Shown here one piece after another: positions 8,939 to 18,557 of a stretch of DNA of 64,000 nucleotides (position 1 is its first letter; every line of letters starts with the position of its first letter). The notes under the pieces are model-generated. The model was not told the DNA's origin. It was given only the letters and a program-made list of their open reading frames with translations, and searched no databases. The DNA lies in contig CAYOIZ010000002.1 of NCBI GenBank assembly GCA_964404165.1, positions 124,001-188,000 on the forward strand, written 5' to 3'. The stretch is from DASYLJ01 sp964404165 (GTDB taxonomy: Bacteria > Desulfobacterota > Binatia > DP-6). The position numbers were made by a program, and so were the translations under genes.

Positions 8939-9757
8939 TTACCGCAGCTTGTCGACCAGCGCCGACAGATCACGCTCGACCTCCGGCGTCTGCCCGCCGA
9001 GCTCGAGGAAGCGCGCCATGCGACGGCGGGCTGCGGGCGTCGCCACCGCCTGGTTGAAGCAGTGGGCCTCCTCGAGGAGGCCGTCGAGCGTCGGCAGCTC
9101 GGCGGCATTCACTGCCGTCTTGGCGAGCGCGATGGCCTCGGCGGGAAACGACGCGATCCGGCGCGCCAGGCGCTCGACGAACGGTCCGAGCTCGTCCGGG
9201 GGGAGTGCCCGATTGAGGTATCCCCAGCGCTCGGCGAGATCGGCCGGGACGTCGTCGCACCCGAGGATGATCTCGAGCGCGCGCGCCCGGCCCACCAGTC
9301 GGGGCAGGCGCTGCGTACCGCTGCCGCCGGGGATGATGCCGAGCGCCACCTCGGGCTGCGCCAGCACCGTGCGGCCGTAGGTCCCGAAACGCATGTCGAG
9401 CGAGAGCAGCAGCTCGCTGCCGCCGCCGCGTGCCCGACCGTCGATCTTGCCGATGGTGGCCTTCGGCATGGTGCGGAAGCGGTCCACCATGGCGTGGAAG
9501 AAGCCCAGCGCCACCGGCTTGGGCGGCACCTCGGTGGGCAGCGTCTGGATGAGCTCGACGTCGGCGTGCGCGATGAAGAACTCGGGGTTGGCGCTCTGCA
9601 GCACGACCACCCGCACGGCGTCGTCCGACTCCAGCGCCGCACCGACCGACATCAGGTCGCCGATGAGCGCCATGTCGAGCAGGTTCAGGGGTGGATGGTC
9701 GATGGTGACCCACGCCACCCCGTCCTCGATCGCGACGCGCAGGCACTCGTACGACAT
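8939..9757 (-). CDS. Enoyl-CoA hydratase/isomerase (crotonase) family
   Basis: This 272-residue crotonase-fold protein has both catalytic glutamates expected for a hydratase, in the GGGSEL and QPEVALG segments, and the oxyanion-hole signature IIPGGSGTQRLPRLVG. It would hydrate enoyl-CoA or act on a related CoA ester in beta-oxidation-like degradation. The ATG at 9757 shares one base with the stop of the aldehyde dehydrogenase (TGATG), so the two are translationally coupled. Together with the SMP-30 gene upstream this forms a minus-strand catabolic unit. Confidence 0.87.
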   Translation of the reverse strand: MSYECLRVAIEDGVAWVTIDHPPLNLLDMALIGDLMSVGAALESDDAVRVVVLQSANPEFFIAHADVELIQTLPTEVPPKPVALGFFHAMVDRFRTMPKATIGKIDGRARGGGSELLLSLDMRFGTYGRTVLAQPEVALGIIPGGSGTQRLPRLVGRARALEIILGCDDVPADLAERWGYLNRALPPDELGPFVERLARRIASFPAEAIALAKTAVNAAELPTLDGLLEEAHCFNQAVATPAARRRMARFLELGGQTPEVERDLSALVDKLR

Positions 9758-11250
9758 CACACCTTGATCCAGACGCTCTTCACCTGCGTGTAGAGGTCGA
9801 GGGCGTAGCGACCGAGCTCGCGGCCGTAGCCGCTCTGCTTGTAGCCACCGAACGGCGTGATCGGGTTGAAGACGTTGTAGCAGTTCACCCACACCGTGCC
9901 CGCGCGCAGCGCGCGCGCCACCCGGTGCGCCTTGCCGACGTCGCGCGTCCACACGCCGGCGGCGAGCCCGTAGAGCGAGTCGTTGCCCTGGAAGACGGCG
10001 TCGTGCTCGTCCTTGAACGGGATCACGGACACCACCGGCCCGAAGATCTCCTCGCGCGCGATGCGCATGTCGTTGCGCACGCCGGTGAACACCGTCGGCT
10101 TCACGAAGTAGCCGCCCTCGAGCCCCGGCGCCATGTTGCGCTCGCCGCCGGTCAGCGCGCGCGCACCCTCCTTCTTGCCGATGTCGAGGTAGCCGGTGAC
10201 GCGGTCGAGCTGCTCCTGGCTGACGAGCGGCCCCACCTGCACGCCCGGCTCGAGGCCGTTGCCCTGCTTCATGCCGGACGCCGCTTTCGCGACCGCGTCG
10301 GCGAACTGGTCGTGCAGCTTCTCCTCGACGAAGAGCCGCGTGCCGGCGCAGCACACCTCGCCCTGGTTGAAGAACACGCCGGTGAGGGCACCCGCCACCG
10401 CGTCCTCGACGCTGGCGTCGGCGAAGACGATGTTCGGCGACTTGCCGCCCAGCTCGAGCGACACGCGCTTCAGCGTGGCGGCGCTCTCGCGGTGGATCTC
10501 CTTGCCGACGTCGGTCGAGCCGGTGAACGCCACCTTGTCGATGAGCGGATGCCGGACGATGGCGCCGCCCGCCGTCGGCCCGAAGCCGGGGACGATGTTG
10601 ACCACGCCCGGCGGTACGCCCGCCTCGAGCAGCAGCTCGCCGAGGCGCAGCGCCGTCAGCGGCGTCTGCTCGGCGGGCTTCAGCACCACGGTGTTGCCGC
10701 ACGCGAGCGCCGGGCCGAGCTTCCACGCCGCCATCAGCAGCGGGAAGTTCCACGGAATGACCTGGCCGCAGACGCCCACCGGCTCGCGGAGCGTGAAGTT
10801 GAAGAACGCGTGGTCGGACGGGTTGGTCTCGCCGTAGAGCTTGTTCACCCAGCCGGCGTAGTAGCGGAAGGTGTCGGCGGCGGCGGGAATGTCGACATTC
10901 TGGGTCTCGAACATCGACTTGCCGTTGTCGAGCGTCTCGAGCTGCGCCAGCTCGAGCGCGTTCGCCTCGATGAGGTCGGCGACGCGCAGCATGATCTTCT
11001 GCCGCTCCGACGGCCCCATCGTCGGCCAGGGGCCGTCGTCGAACGCCTTCCGCGCCGCGCGCGCCGCACGATCGACGTCCTCGGCGTCGCCCTCGGCGAC
11101 CCGCGCCAGGACGGCGCCGGTGGCGGGGTTCACCGTCTCGAAGTGCTTCCCGGACGCGGCTTCCACCCACTTGCCGTCGATCAGCATCTTGCGGACCGTG
11201 GCTCCGACGAAGCGCTCGACCGTCGGCTCGACTCGCGCGGCGACACCCAT
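9757..11250 (-). CDS. NAD(P)-dependent aldehyde dehydrogenase
   Basis: This is a full-length 497-residue aldehyde dehydrogenase that would oxidise an aldehyde to the acid. Visible motifs are PWNFP (catalytic Asn about 168), FTGSTDVGK for the cofactor loop, LELGGKSP with the general base Glu near 266, and FFNQGEVCCAG with the nucleophile Cys near 300. I start at the ATG at 11250 because a GGGAGGG ribosome site lies just upstream; a longer in-frame start exists. It resembles phenylacetaldehyde/betaine-aldehyde-type ALDHs, but the substrate is not determined. Confidence 0.92.
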   Translation of the reverse strand: MGVAARVEPTVERFVGATVRKMLIDGKWVEAASGKHFETVNPATGAVLARVAEGDAEDVDRAARAARKAFDDGPWPTMGPSERQKIMLRVADLIEANALELAQLETLDNGKSMFETQNVDIPAAADTFRYYAGWVNKLYGETNPSDHAFFNFTLREPVGVCGQVIPWNFPLLMAAWKLGPALACGNTVVLKPAEQTPLTALRLGELLLEAGVPPGVVNIVPGFGPTAGGAIVRHPLIDKVAFTGSTDVGKEIHRESAATLKRVSLELGGKSPNIVFADASVEDAVAGALTGVFFNQGEVCCAGTRLFVEEKLHDQFADAVAKAASGMKQGNGLEPGVQVGPLVSQEQLDRVTGYLDIGKKEGARALTGGERNMAPGLEGGYFVKPTVFTGVRNDMRIAREEIFGPVVSVIPFKDEHDAVFQGNDSLYGLAAGVWTRDVGKAHRVARALRAGTVWVNCYNVFNPITPFGGYKQSGYGRELGRYALDLYTQVKSVWIKV

Positions 11251-11319
11251 GGCGGTTCCCTCCCTGCCCGGCACGTAGCACCGGCCGGAGAAGATGGTCA
11301 ACGCCGGTTCGACGCGCGC

Positions 11320-12225
11320 TCAGTAGGCGAGCTTCAGCCCCGGGCGCGCCCACTCCGTGGCGAACAGCTTGCCGGTCCCCGAGCACGTGATGAACGCCGT
11401 GCGCAGGTCGTCGCCGCCGAAGCAGATGTTCGTGGTGAGCGGATCGGGCGCGGCCACGTGTTCGACGATGGTGCCGTCGGGCGCGATGACGGTGATGCCA
11501 CCGTTCACCAGCGTCGCGGCGCAGACGTTGCCGGCACCGTCCACCGCGAGCGAGTCGAGGAGCTGGAAGCCGGGGAGCCCGGCCAGCAGCGAGCCACCGC
11601 CCGGCGCCAGCGGCATCGAGCCGTCGAGGTGTCCCGGGGACGTCACGTTCCACGTCCACACGCGACCGGTGAACGTCTCCGCGACGTAGAGATGCGTGCC
11701 GTCGGGCGACAGGCCGACGCCGTTCGGTGACTCGAGCGGGAACACCACCTCGCGGATCGAGGAGCCGTCGGCGGCGGCGTAGTAGAGGCCGGTGCGATCG
11801 CGCTCGCGCTCGCGCATCTTGCCGTGGTCGGTGAACCAGAAGCCGCCGTGGCCGTCGAAGACCAGGTCGTTCGGGCCGCGCAGCGGATGACCGTCGCACT
11901 GCGTGTAGAGGACTTCGACCGCGCCCGTCGCCAGGTCGACGCGCTCGATGCGGCCACCGCTGTAGTCGGGCGGCTGCCCGCCCGGCACCGTGAGCCCGGC
12001 CATGTCGTGCCATTCGAAGCCGCCATTGTTGCAGACGTAGACCTTGCCGTCGGGGCCGATGGCGGCGCCGTTCGGCCCGCCGCCGAGCTCGGCGACGACC
12101 GTGATCGTGCCGGTGGGTGAGACGCGCGACAGGGTGCCGCGCTTGATCTCCACCAGGAGGACGCTGCCGTCGGGCATGGCGACGGGACCTTCGGGGAACT
12201 CGAGGCCACTGGCGATCTCGCGCAT
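11320..12225 (-). CDS. SMP-30/gluconolactonase family hydrolase
   Basis: A six-bladed beta-propeller hydrolase of 301 residues. Family motifs include LEFPEGPV with the metal-binding Glu, GPNDLVFD with the metal-binding Asn, GGFWFTDHG, and SPNGVGLSPDG. These enzymes hydrolyse lactones or related esters using one divalent metal. I use the ATG at 12225 (MREIASG), because the longer reading adds only a basic, low-complexity leader. It precedes the aldehyde dehydrogenase by 69 bases on the same strand, and the next gene upstream is divergent, so it probably heads the operon. Confidence 0.85.
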   Translation of the reverse strand: MREIASGLEFPEGPVAMPDGSVLLVEIKRGTLSRVSPTGTITVVAELGGGPNGAAIGPDGKVYVCNNGGFEWHDMAGLTVPGGQPPDYSGGRIERVDLATGAVEVLYTQCDGHPLRGPNDLVFDGHGGFWFTDHGKMRERERDRTGLYYAAADGSSIREVVFPLESPNGVGLSPDGTHLYVAETFTGRVWTWNVTSPGHLDGSMPLAPGGGSLLAGLPGFQLLDSLAVDGAGNVCAATLVNGGITVIAPDGTIVEHVAAPDPLTTNICFGGDDLRTAFITCSGTGKLFATEWARPGLKLAY

Positions 12226-12302
12226 GCGGCGACGGCTAGCACGAGCCGCGGGAGCGCGCCTAGCCTTGACCGCGACGACGACGGCGACCGACACTCGGCC
12301 GC

Positions 12303-13076
12303 ATGTCCCACACCACCCTCGCCGTCGAGCACGACGGCCCGATCACGCGCGTCTGGCTCGACCGTCCGGCGAAGCTGAACGCGCTCAACCCCACCGCGCT
12401 CGAGGAGATCGTCGCCGTCTTCGACGGACTGCAGCAACGCTTCGAGACGCAGGTCGTCGTCCTCGGCGGTCGCGGGCGCGCCTTCTGCGCCGGCGCCGAT
12501 CGCACCGATCCGCCGGCCCGCCTCGCCCGCGGCTCGGGTGCCGGGGCACGCGAGCGCCGGTGGGTGTCGCAGCTCGGGCGGCGCGCGCTCGAAGCCATCG
12601 AGCGGTGCGAGGCCATCACCATCGCGCGGCTCCACGGGCACGTCATCGGTGGTGGAGTCGTCCTGGCGATGGCGTGCGACTTCCGGCTCGCGGCGGCGAG
12701 CGCCCGCCTCCACGTTCCCGAGGTCGACCTCGGCATCCCGCTCACCTGGGGCGCGGTGCCGCGCCTGATCCGCGAGCTCGGCATGGCGCGCGCGAAGGAG
12801 GTCGTGCTCCTCTGCGATCGCATCGACGCCGCGCGTGCCGAGCGCCTCGGCCTCCTGAACGCCGTCGTCGACGACGCCGCCCTCGACGCCACCGTCGACG
12901 ACTGGGCCCGTCGCCTCGCCGCCAAGCCGCCGTGGGCGGTGCACATGACGAAGACGCAGTTCCAGGCGTACGGACGGACCACCGTCACCGGCGACGTCAC
13001 CGCCACCGACGGCGACCTGCTGGCGGCGGCGACGGCGGAGGATCCGAGCCGGTTCATGATGCCGGGCAAAGGCTGA
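12303..13076 (+). CDS. Enoyl-CoA hydratase/isomerase family, one catalytic Glu missing
   Basis: A 257-residue crotonase-fold protein. The oxyanion-hole segments are AGADRTDPP and HGHVIGGGV, and PEVDLGIPL supplies one glutamate. In canonical hydratases a Glu follows the GGG motif; here that position, about residue 120, is Val. This suggests an isomerase, hydrolase or thioesterase-type crotonase rather than a true hydratase. It is divergent from the SMP-30 gene and ends 173 bases before the Ig-repeat gene. Expression is probably independent. Confidence 0.83.
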   Translation: MSHTTLAVEHDGPITRVWLDRPAKLNALNPTALEEIVAVFDGLQQRFETQVVVLGGRGRAFCAGADRTDPPARLARGSGAGARERRWVSQLGRRALEAIERCEAITIARLHGHVIGGGVVLAMACDFRLAAASARLHVPEVDLGIPLTWGAVPRLIRELGMARAKEVVLLCDRIDAARAERLGLLNAVVDDAALDATVDDWARRLAAKPPWAVHMTKTQFQAYGRTTVTGDVTATDGDLLAAATAEDPSRFMMPGKG

Positions 13077-13249
13077 GGCCCGCGCCCGATGGTCGTGGAA
13101 TGATCGTGCGCGCCGGCATGCTCGCGTGAATGCGCCATCCCCGACGTCCAGACCGACCCCGAACCACAGCGCAACCCATGAGACTAGCTCATCTTTCTTG
13201 CGGCCGTGCGGCCCACGGCGGCATGGGGCTTGCTCCGTTGCCCTGGCAT

Positions 13250-16200
13250 ATGCCGACGGCCGCATCGCGCACCCTCTTCGCCCTGGTCGTGATCGCGTCC
13301 TCGTTGGCCTCGCCGGCATCCGCCGCCGTCGACCCGACCGCCGCGCTGGTGTGCCGGCACGCCAAGCTGCTCCGGCAGGACAGCGCCCCGGCCCGCACGC
13401 TCCGCCCGGCGATCGCCGTCGAGGAGAACGGCGAGCAGCAGACGCTCCGGCTCGGTCGCACGCGCACGATCTGCCTACCTGCCGTCGACCAGGGCGACGC
13501 CCCGGCCCTCACTGCCGCCCTCGCCGCGTGGGAGGTCCGCCAGCGCCACGGCACGACGCTGCCCGGCGACCGCTCGGGCGAGACCATCGACCTCGAGACC
13601 CGCTTCGGCAGCGTCGACGCCCGGCTGTCGTCGCTCACGCGCGCGCTCGTCACCGCCTCGGCCGCGCCCGGCACCGGAGGCGCCCCGCCCCTCACGGCAT
13701 CTGGCGTCGAGCTCCTCTGTCACGGGCTGCGCACGACGGGGGCGGGCCCGGGCCGTCTGGTGCTGACGACGGCGTTCGGGACCCACGACCTGCGCATCGA
13801 GCGTCCGCGTCGGTTCTGCGACGCCGCCAGCCTCCCCGACTACGTCTGCCATCGCGCGCGCACGCAGCGTGGCAGCGCGGCACCCCGCGGCGACCTCGTC
13901 TCCATCACCACGACGTTCGGCCCCGCCGTGCTGCGTCTCGGCCCGGTCGCCGAGGTATGCGTCCCGACGGTACGCGGCACCGAGCCACCGCCGTTCGCGC
14001 TCCGCGTCGAGCCCGCGGACCAGCACGTCGAATGGCATCAGACGGCCGACGTCCGCGCCTTCGCCGACTACCCCGACGGCCACAGCGAGGAGATCACCGC
14101 CCAGGTCGCGTGGAGCGCCGGCGACGCCACGATCGCCGGGCTGCTCGACGATGCTCCCGTGCCGGGACGCTTCGTCGGACGCGAGCCCGGCTCGACGACG
14201 ATCGTCGCAACCGACCCGACCACGGGTGCGCAGGGCGAGGCGATGCTCACCGTCGACTGGACGCTGCAACGCATCGACGTCCAGCCGAAGCAGCTCAATC
14301 GCGTCGTCGGCGAGTCGCAGTCGTTCACCGCCATCGGCACGTTCGCGAGCGGCGCCACGCTGAACGTCACCGGACGCGTCGCGTGGTCGACCGGTGACCA
14401 GGCGGTGGCCACGGCGGCGGCCCCCGGCGCGCCGTCGCCCAGCCGCATCACCGCAGTGGGCTTCGGCACCACCACGGTGTCCGCGTGCGATCCGCTCACG
14501 GGCATCTGCTCCAGCGACGACGGTGGCGACGCCAGCCTCGTCGTCCAGGGCGGCCTGCAGTACATCGAGATCAGACCGTCGACCGAGCGCTCCGTGCTTC
14601 CCGGTGGCGCCATCCGCTTCACCGCCATCGGCCACTATGCCGACGGCCGCACGAAGAACCTCACGCAGCAGGTCGAGTGGCAGTCGAGCGCCCCCGCCGT
14701 CGCGCGCGCCGACAACACCGCCGGCGACCGCAGCCGCATCGACGGCGTCACTCCCGGCATCACCACGATCCGCGCCCGCGACCCACAGACCGGCTTTCAG
14801 GCGTTCGGCGTCACGCTCTTCGTGCTGGGTGACCTCTACCGTCTCGCCATCTATCCCTACGACTCGCGGGGTGACGCCGTGCGCGCGCCCGGCTCACGAC
14901 GGTTCACCGCGATCGGCGAGTACGTCGGCGGCGGCTACCGCAACCTCACGCAGGACGTCGTGTGGCATTCGCGCGACCCGCAGATCGGCACCGCGCCGAA
15001 CGCCGCGAACGACCGCAGCCGCATCGACTCGGCCGGCAGCCCGGGACAGGCCCGCATCTGGGCCGAGGACCCGACCACCGGGATCGCATCGGACGACGCC
15101 ATCTTCCGCGTCCTCGGCGATCTGACGGCGCTCGACGTCCGTACCGACACGCGGCGCCCGGCGCCTTTCAACCGGGTGCCGGTGGGCGGCATGATCCCGC
15201 TGTTCGTGTCCGGCACGTTCTCGACCGGCGAGCGGCTCAACTTCGCGCGCTTCTTCCCCGGCGGCTACACCATCGTCTCGAGCGACCCGTCGCTCGCCGA
15301 GGTCGTCGACGGCGACGCCGTGCGCGGCGTCGCCTCGGGCGTCGTCCAGCTGCGGGCCATCGACACGGCGTCGGGCTTCGAGGGCGCGCCGTTCGAGGTA
15401 CTCGTGCAGGGCGCGCTCGAGCGCCTCGAGGTGCATCCGTTCGTCACCGTGCTGCCGGTGGGTGCCAGCACCTCCGTGCAGATCTTCGGGCACTTCACGC
15501 CGGGCATCCGGCTGCCCTTCTTCGGACCGCTGACGGCGACGTCGTCCGACGAGGGCATCGCCGTGGTCGGGCCCGGCCCCCGCAACTTCCGCCTCGTCAC
15601 CGGCACGGGACCCGGTACGGCCACCATCGCGGTCACCGACCCGGCCACCGGCGTCAGCTCCACCGATACCGGCGACGACGCCACCATCACGTTCTTCCCG
15701 GGCGGGCCGCCGGTCTCCGTCGCCGTCACACCGCCGGTGTCGACGCTGCCGGTCGACGGCTTCGACGACTTCACCGCCGTGGCCACCTACGCCAACGGGC
15801 AGACCCTGAACGTCACCCAGCTCGCCTTCTGGGAATCGAGCGCACCGGCGGTCGCCGAGGTCGTGGGCCTCCGGCCGACGGGCCTGAGCCGCACCATCGG
15901 GCGCAGCGCCGGCGTGGCCAACATCTCCGCGACCTACCGGGGCGTCAGCTCGACCAGCAGCGGCCAGGACGGCATCGCCGTCGTCAGCGACGCGCTCGGC
16001 CTCACGGTGCTCGGCACCGCCGATCCGCTCGCCGTCGGCGCGAGCCGCGAGCTGCGCGCCACCGCGCTGCTCGCCAGCGGCCGCGTCCTGAACGTCACGA
16101 AGATGCTCGAGTGGCGCTCGCTCGACGCCGGCATCGCGGAGTTCTTCGACGACGAGGCGCCGAACACCGTCACCGGGCTCGCCGCGGGCGTGGTCGACCT

Positions 16201-18553
16201 CGACGTCGGGCTGCCGGGCAGCGCCGTCCGCACCACCGTGCAGCTCACGGTGATCGACGAGCCGATCACCACCACCACCACGACCACGTCCGTCAGCACC
16301 ACCACCACGACGACGATCGCCGTACTGCCGCTACGCATCGTCCCCGCCGCGCAGACCGTCGACTTCGGCCAGACGGCGCGCTACCGCGCCATACGTGGCA
16401 GCGCCGACGTGAGCGACGCCGTCACGTGGGCCGTCGACGACGCCGCCGTGGCGAGCGGCGACGGCGGCGCCCTCACCGCCACCGATCCGGGCACGACCGC
16501 GGTGCGCGTCCTCGATCCCGGCACCGGCGACGTCGCCGCCGCCTCGCTCGACGTCGAGTGGTCGCTGCGCAGCGTCGCGCTCTGGCCCCGCCAGGCGAAC
16601 CGCGCCGTCGGCGACTGGGAACGCTTCACCGCGCTCGGCACGTTCCGTCGCGGCGGCACCGCCGTCATCACCGACCGCCTGCGGTACGCCGTCGCCGACC
16701 CCACCGTCGCTGCGCTGCAGAGCGGCGTCGACACCCCGAGCGAGGTGATGGCACTGCGCGAGGGGCGCACCACGATCTCGGCCTGCGACCCGCTGACGCA
16801 CGTCTGCTCCGAGAGCACCGGCGGCAACGCCCTCCTGCTCGTCGGCGGAGGCCTGCAGGCGATCACCGTCACGCCCGGCGCGACGGTCACGCATTTCGCC
16901 GGCGAGTCGGAGCAGTACACGGCGATCGGACACTTCGCCGACGGCAGCACGCAGGACCTGACGACGACCGTGACGTGGGCCGTGAGCGATGCGGCGGTGG
17001 CGCGGGCCAGCAACGTCGACGGCACGCGCGGCCGCGTCTACGCGCTGTCGCCGGGCAATGCGGACGTCACGGCCACCGATCCCGAGACCGGCATCACGTC
17101 GACGGGACTGCACTGGTTCACGACGCTCGGCGGACTGCAGTCGATCGTCGTCTCGCCGACCGGGTACCTCGAGGCGGGGACATCCGCGCACCTGCGGGCG
17201 TTCGGCATCTTCGAGGGCGGGACGCGCGACTTCTCCGAGCTGGTCACGTGGGAGACGGACGACGCGCAGGTCGTCGCCGCCACCAACCCGCCGGGCGATC
17301 GCAACCGCGTCGACGCCGTGACGCCGGGCACCACCGTCGCACGCGCGCGGCTGGCGTCGGCGGGCCTGGTCTCGAACGACGTGCCGTTGTCGGTCTTCGG
17401 CGGCATCACGTCGCTCGCCCTGAACCTGCGCAGCGCGACGCGGCTCGGCATCGGCGGCCAGCTCGACGTCTCGGTCACCGGCACGTTCGACGCACCGGGA
17501 TTCTTCTACGCCGAGTCGCTGACGCGGACGGGGCGTGCGTACGATCTGGTGTCGGACGATCCCGCCATTCTCGAGGTGGTCGACCAGCGCACGATACGCG
17601 GCGTGTCGGGCGGCATCGCCCACCTGACGGCAACCGACCCGGTGAGCGGCGTCACGTCGCCGCCGGTGACGATCACCGTCCAGGGCGTGCTCGAGCGCAT
17701 CACGCTGTCACCCGCGGGCATCGTGCGCGCCCTGGGCGAGAAGCAGTCGTTCACCGCCACCGGCCATTACACGCCGGCGCTGACCGGCCTGCTGACGCAG
17801 CAGGTGGAATGGCATTCGAGCGACGAGTCGGTCGCCATCGCGCTCAACACGCTGGGCAACCGGAGCCAGGTGGTCATGGTGGGTCCGGGCACGGCGACCA
17901 TCTCCGCCACCGATCCCGTGACCGGCATCAGCAGCACCGATTCCGGCGGCGACGTCACCGTCACCGTGCGTCCCGGCATGCTCGACCGCATCGTCGTGTC
18001 GCCGCCGTTCGTCCGTCGCACGACGCTCCAGGACGAGGAGTTCACCGCGACGGGCTACTACCCAGACGGCAGCAGCATCAACGTCACGCAACAGGTCGAG
18101 TGGACGACGAGCGATTCCTCGGTGGCGGGCGCCTTCGGGCCGCCGAATCGCCGCAGCCTGTTCCAGGCGACCGGCCCCGGCGTCGCCGTCATCGGCGCCG
18201 TGCACCCGCAGGGCGTGCGGTCCAGCGACTCTGGACACGACGCCATCATGGAGGTCGACCAGGTCGTCTCCCTGCAGATGACGCCGGCGCAGCGGTTCCT
18301 GGCCCCCGGCCAGTCGGCGCAGTTCACGGTGCGCGCGACGATGGCGAGCGGCGCCGTCGTCAATGTCACCCAGGACGCGAGCTACTTCACGGCGTCGCCC
18401 GTCCTGTCGGTTCCCGACGCGCCGCCGCGACGCAGTGAGGTCGTGGCGGTGGCGCCGGGCCAGGGGAAGGTCTTCGCGAGCTACGGCTTCCGCGGTGCCG
18501 CGGCCACCGTCACCGTCGTCGGCAGCTCGCCGAGCGGCGCCTTCCTCGACTGA
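13250..18553 (+). CDS. Giant exported Ig-like repeat protein with internal block duplication
   Basis: At 1767 residues this is the largest gene in the window. The ATG at 13250 gives a signal peptide ending SPASA-AVDP; in-frame ATGs at 13178 and 13223 are less suited. Residues about 27-245 are four Cys-paired modules. About 248-1000 are eight bacterial Ig-like (Big_2-type) domains with repeated signatures FTAIG, NLTQQVEW and ATDPVTGI. A Thr-rich hinge (about 1003-1023) leads to a second set of eight domains that match the first in order. Two domains in equivalent places keep SACDPLT followed by a second Cys. No membrane anchor or sortase motif is seen at the C-terminus. It is likely a surface or secreted scaffold or adhesin, inferred from architecture only. 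Confidence 0.87.
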   Translation: MPTAASRTLFALVVIASSLASPASAAVDPTAALVCRHAKLLRQDSAPARTLRPAIAVEENGEQQTLRLGRTRTICLPAVDQGDAPALTAALAAWEVRQRHGTTLPGDRSGETIDLETRFGSVDARLSSLTRALVTASAAPGTGGAPPLTASGVELLCHGLRTTGAGPGRLVLTTAFGTHDLRIERPRRFCDAASLPDYVCHRARTQRGSAAPRGDLVSITTTFGPAVLRLGPVAEVCVPTVRGTEPPPFALRVEPADQHVEWHQTADVRAFADYPDGHSEEITAQVAWSAGDATIAGLLDDAPVPGRFVGREPGSTTIVATDPTTGAQGEAMLTVDWTLQRIDVQPKQLNRVVGESQSFTAIGTFASGATLNVTGRVAWSTGDQAVATAAAPGAPSPSRITAVGFGTTTVSACDPLTGICSSDDGGDASLVVQGGLQYIEIRPSTERSVLPGGAIRFTAIGHYADGRTKNLTQQVEWQSSAPAVARADNTAGDRSRIDGVTPGITTIRARDPQTGFQAFGVTLFVLGDLYRLAIYPYDSRGDAVRAPGSRRFTAIGEYVGGGYRNLTQDVVWHSRDPQIGTAPNAANDRSRIDSAGSPGQARIWAEDPTTGIASDDAIFRVLGDLTALDVRTDTRRPAPFNRVPVGGMIPLFVSGTFSTGERLNFARFFPGGYTIVSSDPSLAEVVDGDAVRGVASGVVQLRAIDTASGFEGAPFEVLVQGALERLEVHPFVTVLPVGASTSVQIFGHFTPGIRLPFFGPLTATSSDEGIAVVGPGPRNFRLVTGTGPGTATIAVTDPATGVSSTDTGDDATITFFPGGPPVSVAVTPPVSTLPVDGFDDFTAVATYANGQTLNVTQLAFWESSAPAVAEVVGLRPTGLSRTIGRSAGVANISATYRGVSSTSSGQDGIAVVSDALGLTVLGTADPLAVGASRELRATALLASGRVLNVTKMLEWRSLDAGIAEFFDDEAPNTVTGLAAGVVDLDVGLPGSAVRTTVQLTVIDEPITTTTTTTSVSTTTTTTIAVLPLRIVPAAQTVDFGQTARYRAIRGSADVSDAVTWAVDDAAVASGDGGALTATDPGTTAVRVLDPGTGDVAAASLDVEWSLRSVALWPRQANRAVGDWERFTALGTFRRGGTAVITDRLRYAVADPTVAALQSGVDTPSEVMALREGRTTISACDPLTHVCSESTGGNALLLVGGGLQAITVTPGATVTHFAGESEQYTAIGHFADGSTQDLTTTVTWAVSDAAVARASNVDGTRGRVYALSPGNADVTATDPETGITSTGLHWFTTLGGLQSIVVSPTGYLEAGTSAHLRAFGIFEGGTRDFSELVTWETDDAQVVAATNPPGDRNRVDAVTPGTTVARARLASAGLVSNDVPLSVFGGITSLALNLRSATRLGIGGQLDVSVTGTFDAPGFFYAESLTRTGRAYDLVSDDPAILEVVDQRTIRGVSGGIAHLTATDPVSGVTSPPVTITVQGVLERITLSPAGIVRALGEKQSFTATGHYTPALTGLLTQQVEWHSSDESVAIALNTLGNRSQVVMVGPGTATISATDPVTGISSTDSGGDVTVTVRPGMLDRIVVSPPFVRRTTLQDEEFTATGYYPDGSSINVTQQVEWTTSDSSVAGAFGPPNRRSLFQATGPGVAVIGAVHPQGVRSSDSGHDAIMEVDQVVSLQMTPAQRFLAPGQSAQFTVRATMASGAVVNVTQDASYFTASPVLSVPDAPPRRSEVVAVAPGQGKVFASYGFRGAAATVTVVGSSPSGAFLD
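13994..16256 (+). repeat. First eight-domain Ig-like block
   Basis: Eight consecutive domains of about 90-95 residues lie before the Thr linker. Domain 2 carries SACDPLTGIC, domain 5 the EVVDGDAVRGV segment, and domain 6 GHFTPG. Each has a counterpart at the same rank in the second block. Confidence 0.75.
16266..16320 (+). repeat. Poly-threonine linker-coding ACC/ACG tract
   Basis: A run of Thr codons broken by Ser-Val-Ser encodes a flexible linker between the two Ig-like blocks. A similar but longer tract occurs in the beta-helix gene at about 43815-43970. Confidence 0.85.
16325..18540 (+). repeat. Second eight-domain Ig-like block
   Basis: This is collinear with the first block: domain 2 has SACDPLTHVC, domain 5 EVVDQRTIRGV, domain 6 GHYTPA. 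The divergence between the blocks is large, so the duplication is old. Confidence 0.7.
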
Positions 18554-18557
18554 GGCG

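Noticed and set aside
16266..16320. ACC/ACG repeats considered as a possible simple-sequence phase-variation tract
   Set aside because: The tract is not a uniform short repeat (codons vary), is in frame throughout, and encodes a plausible linker.
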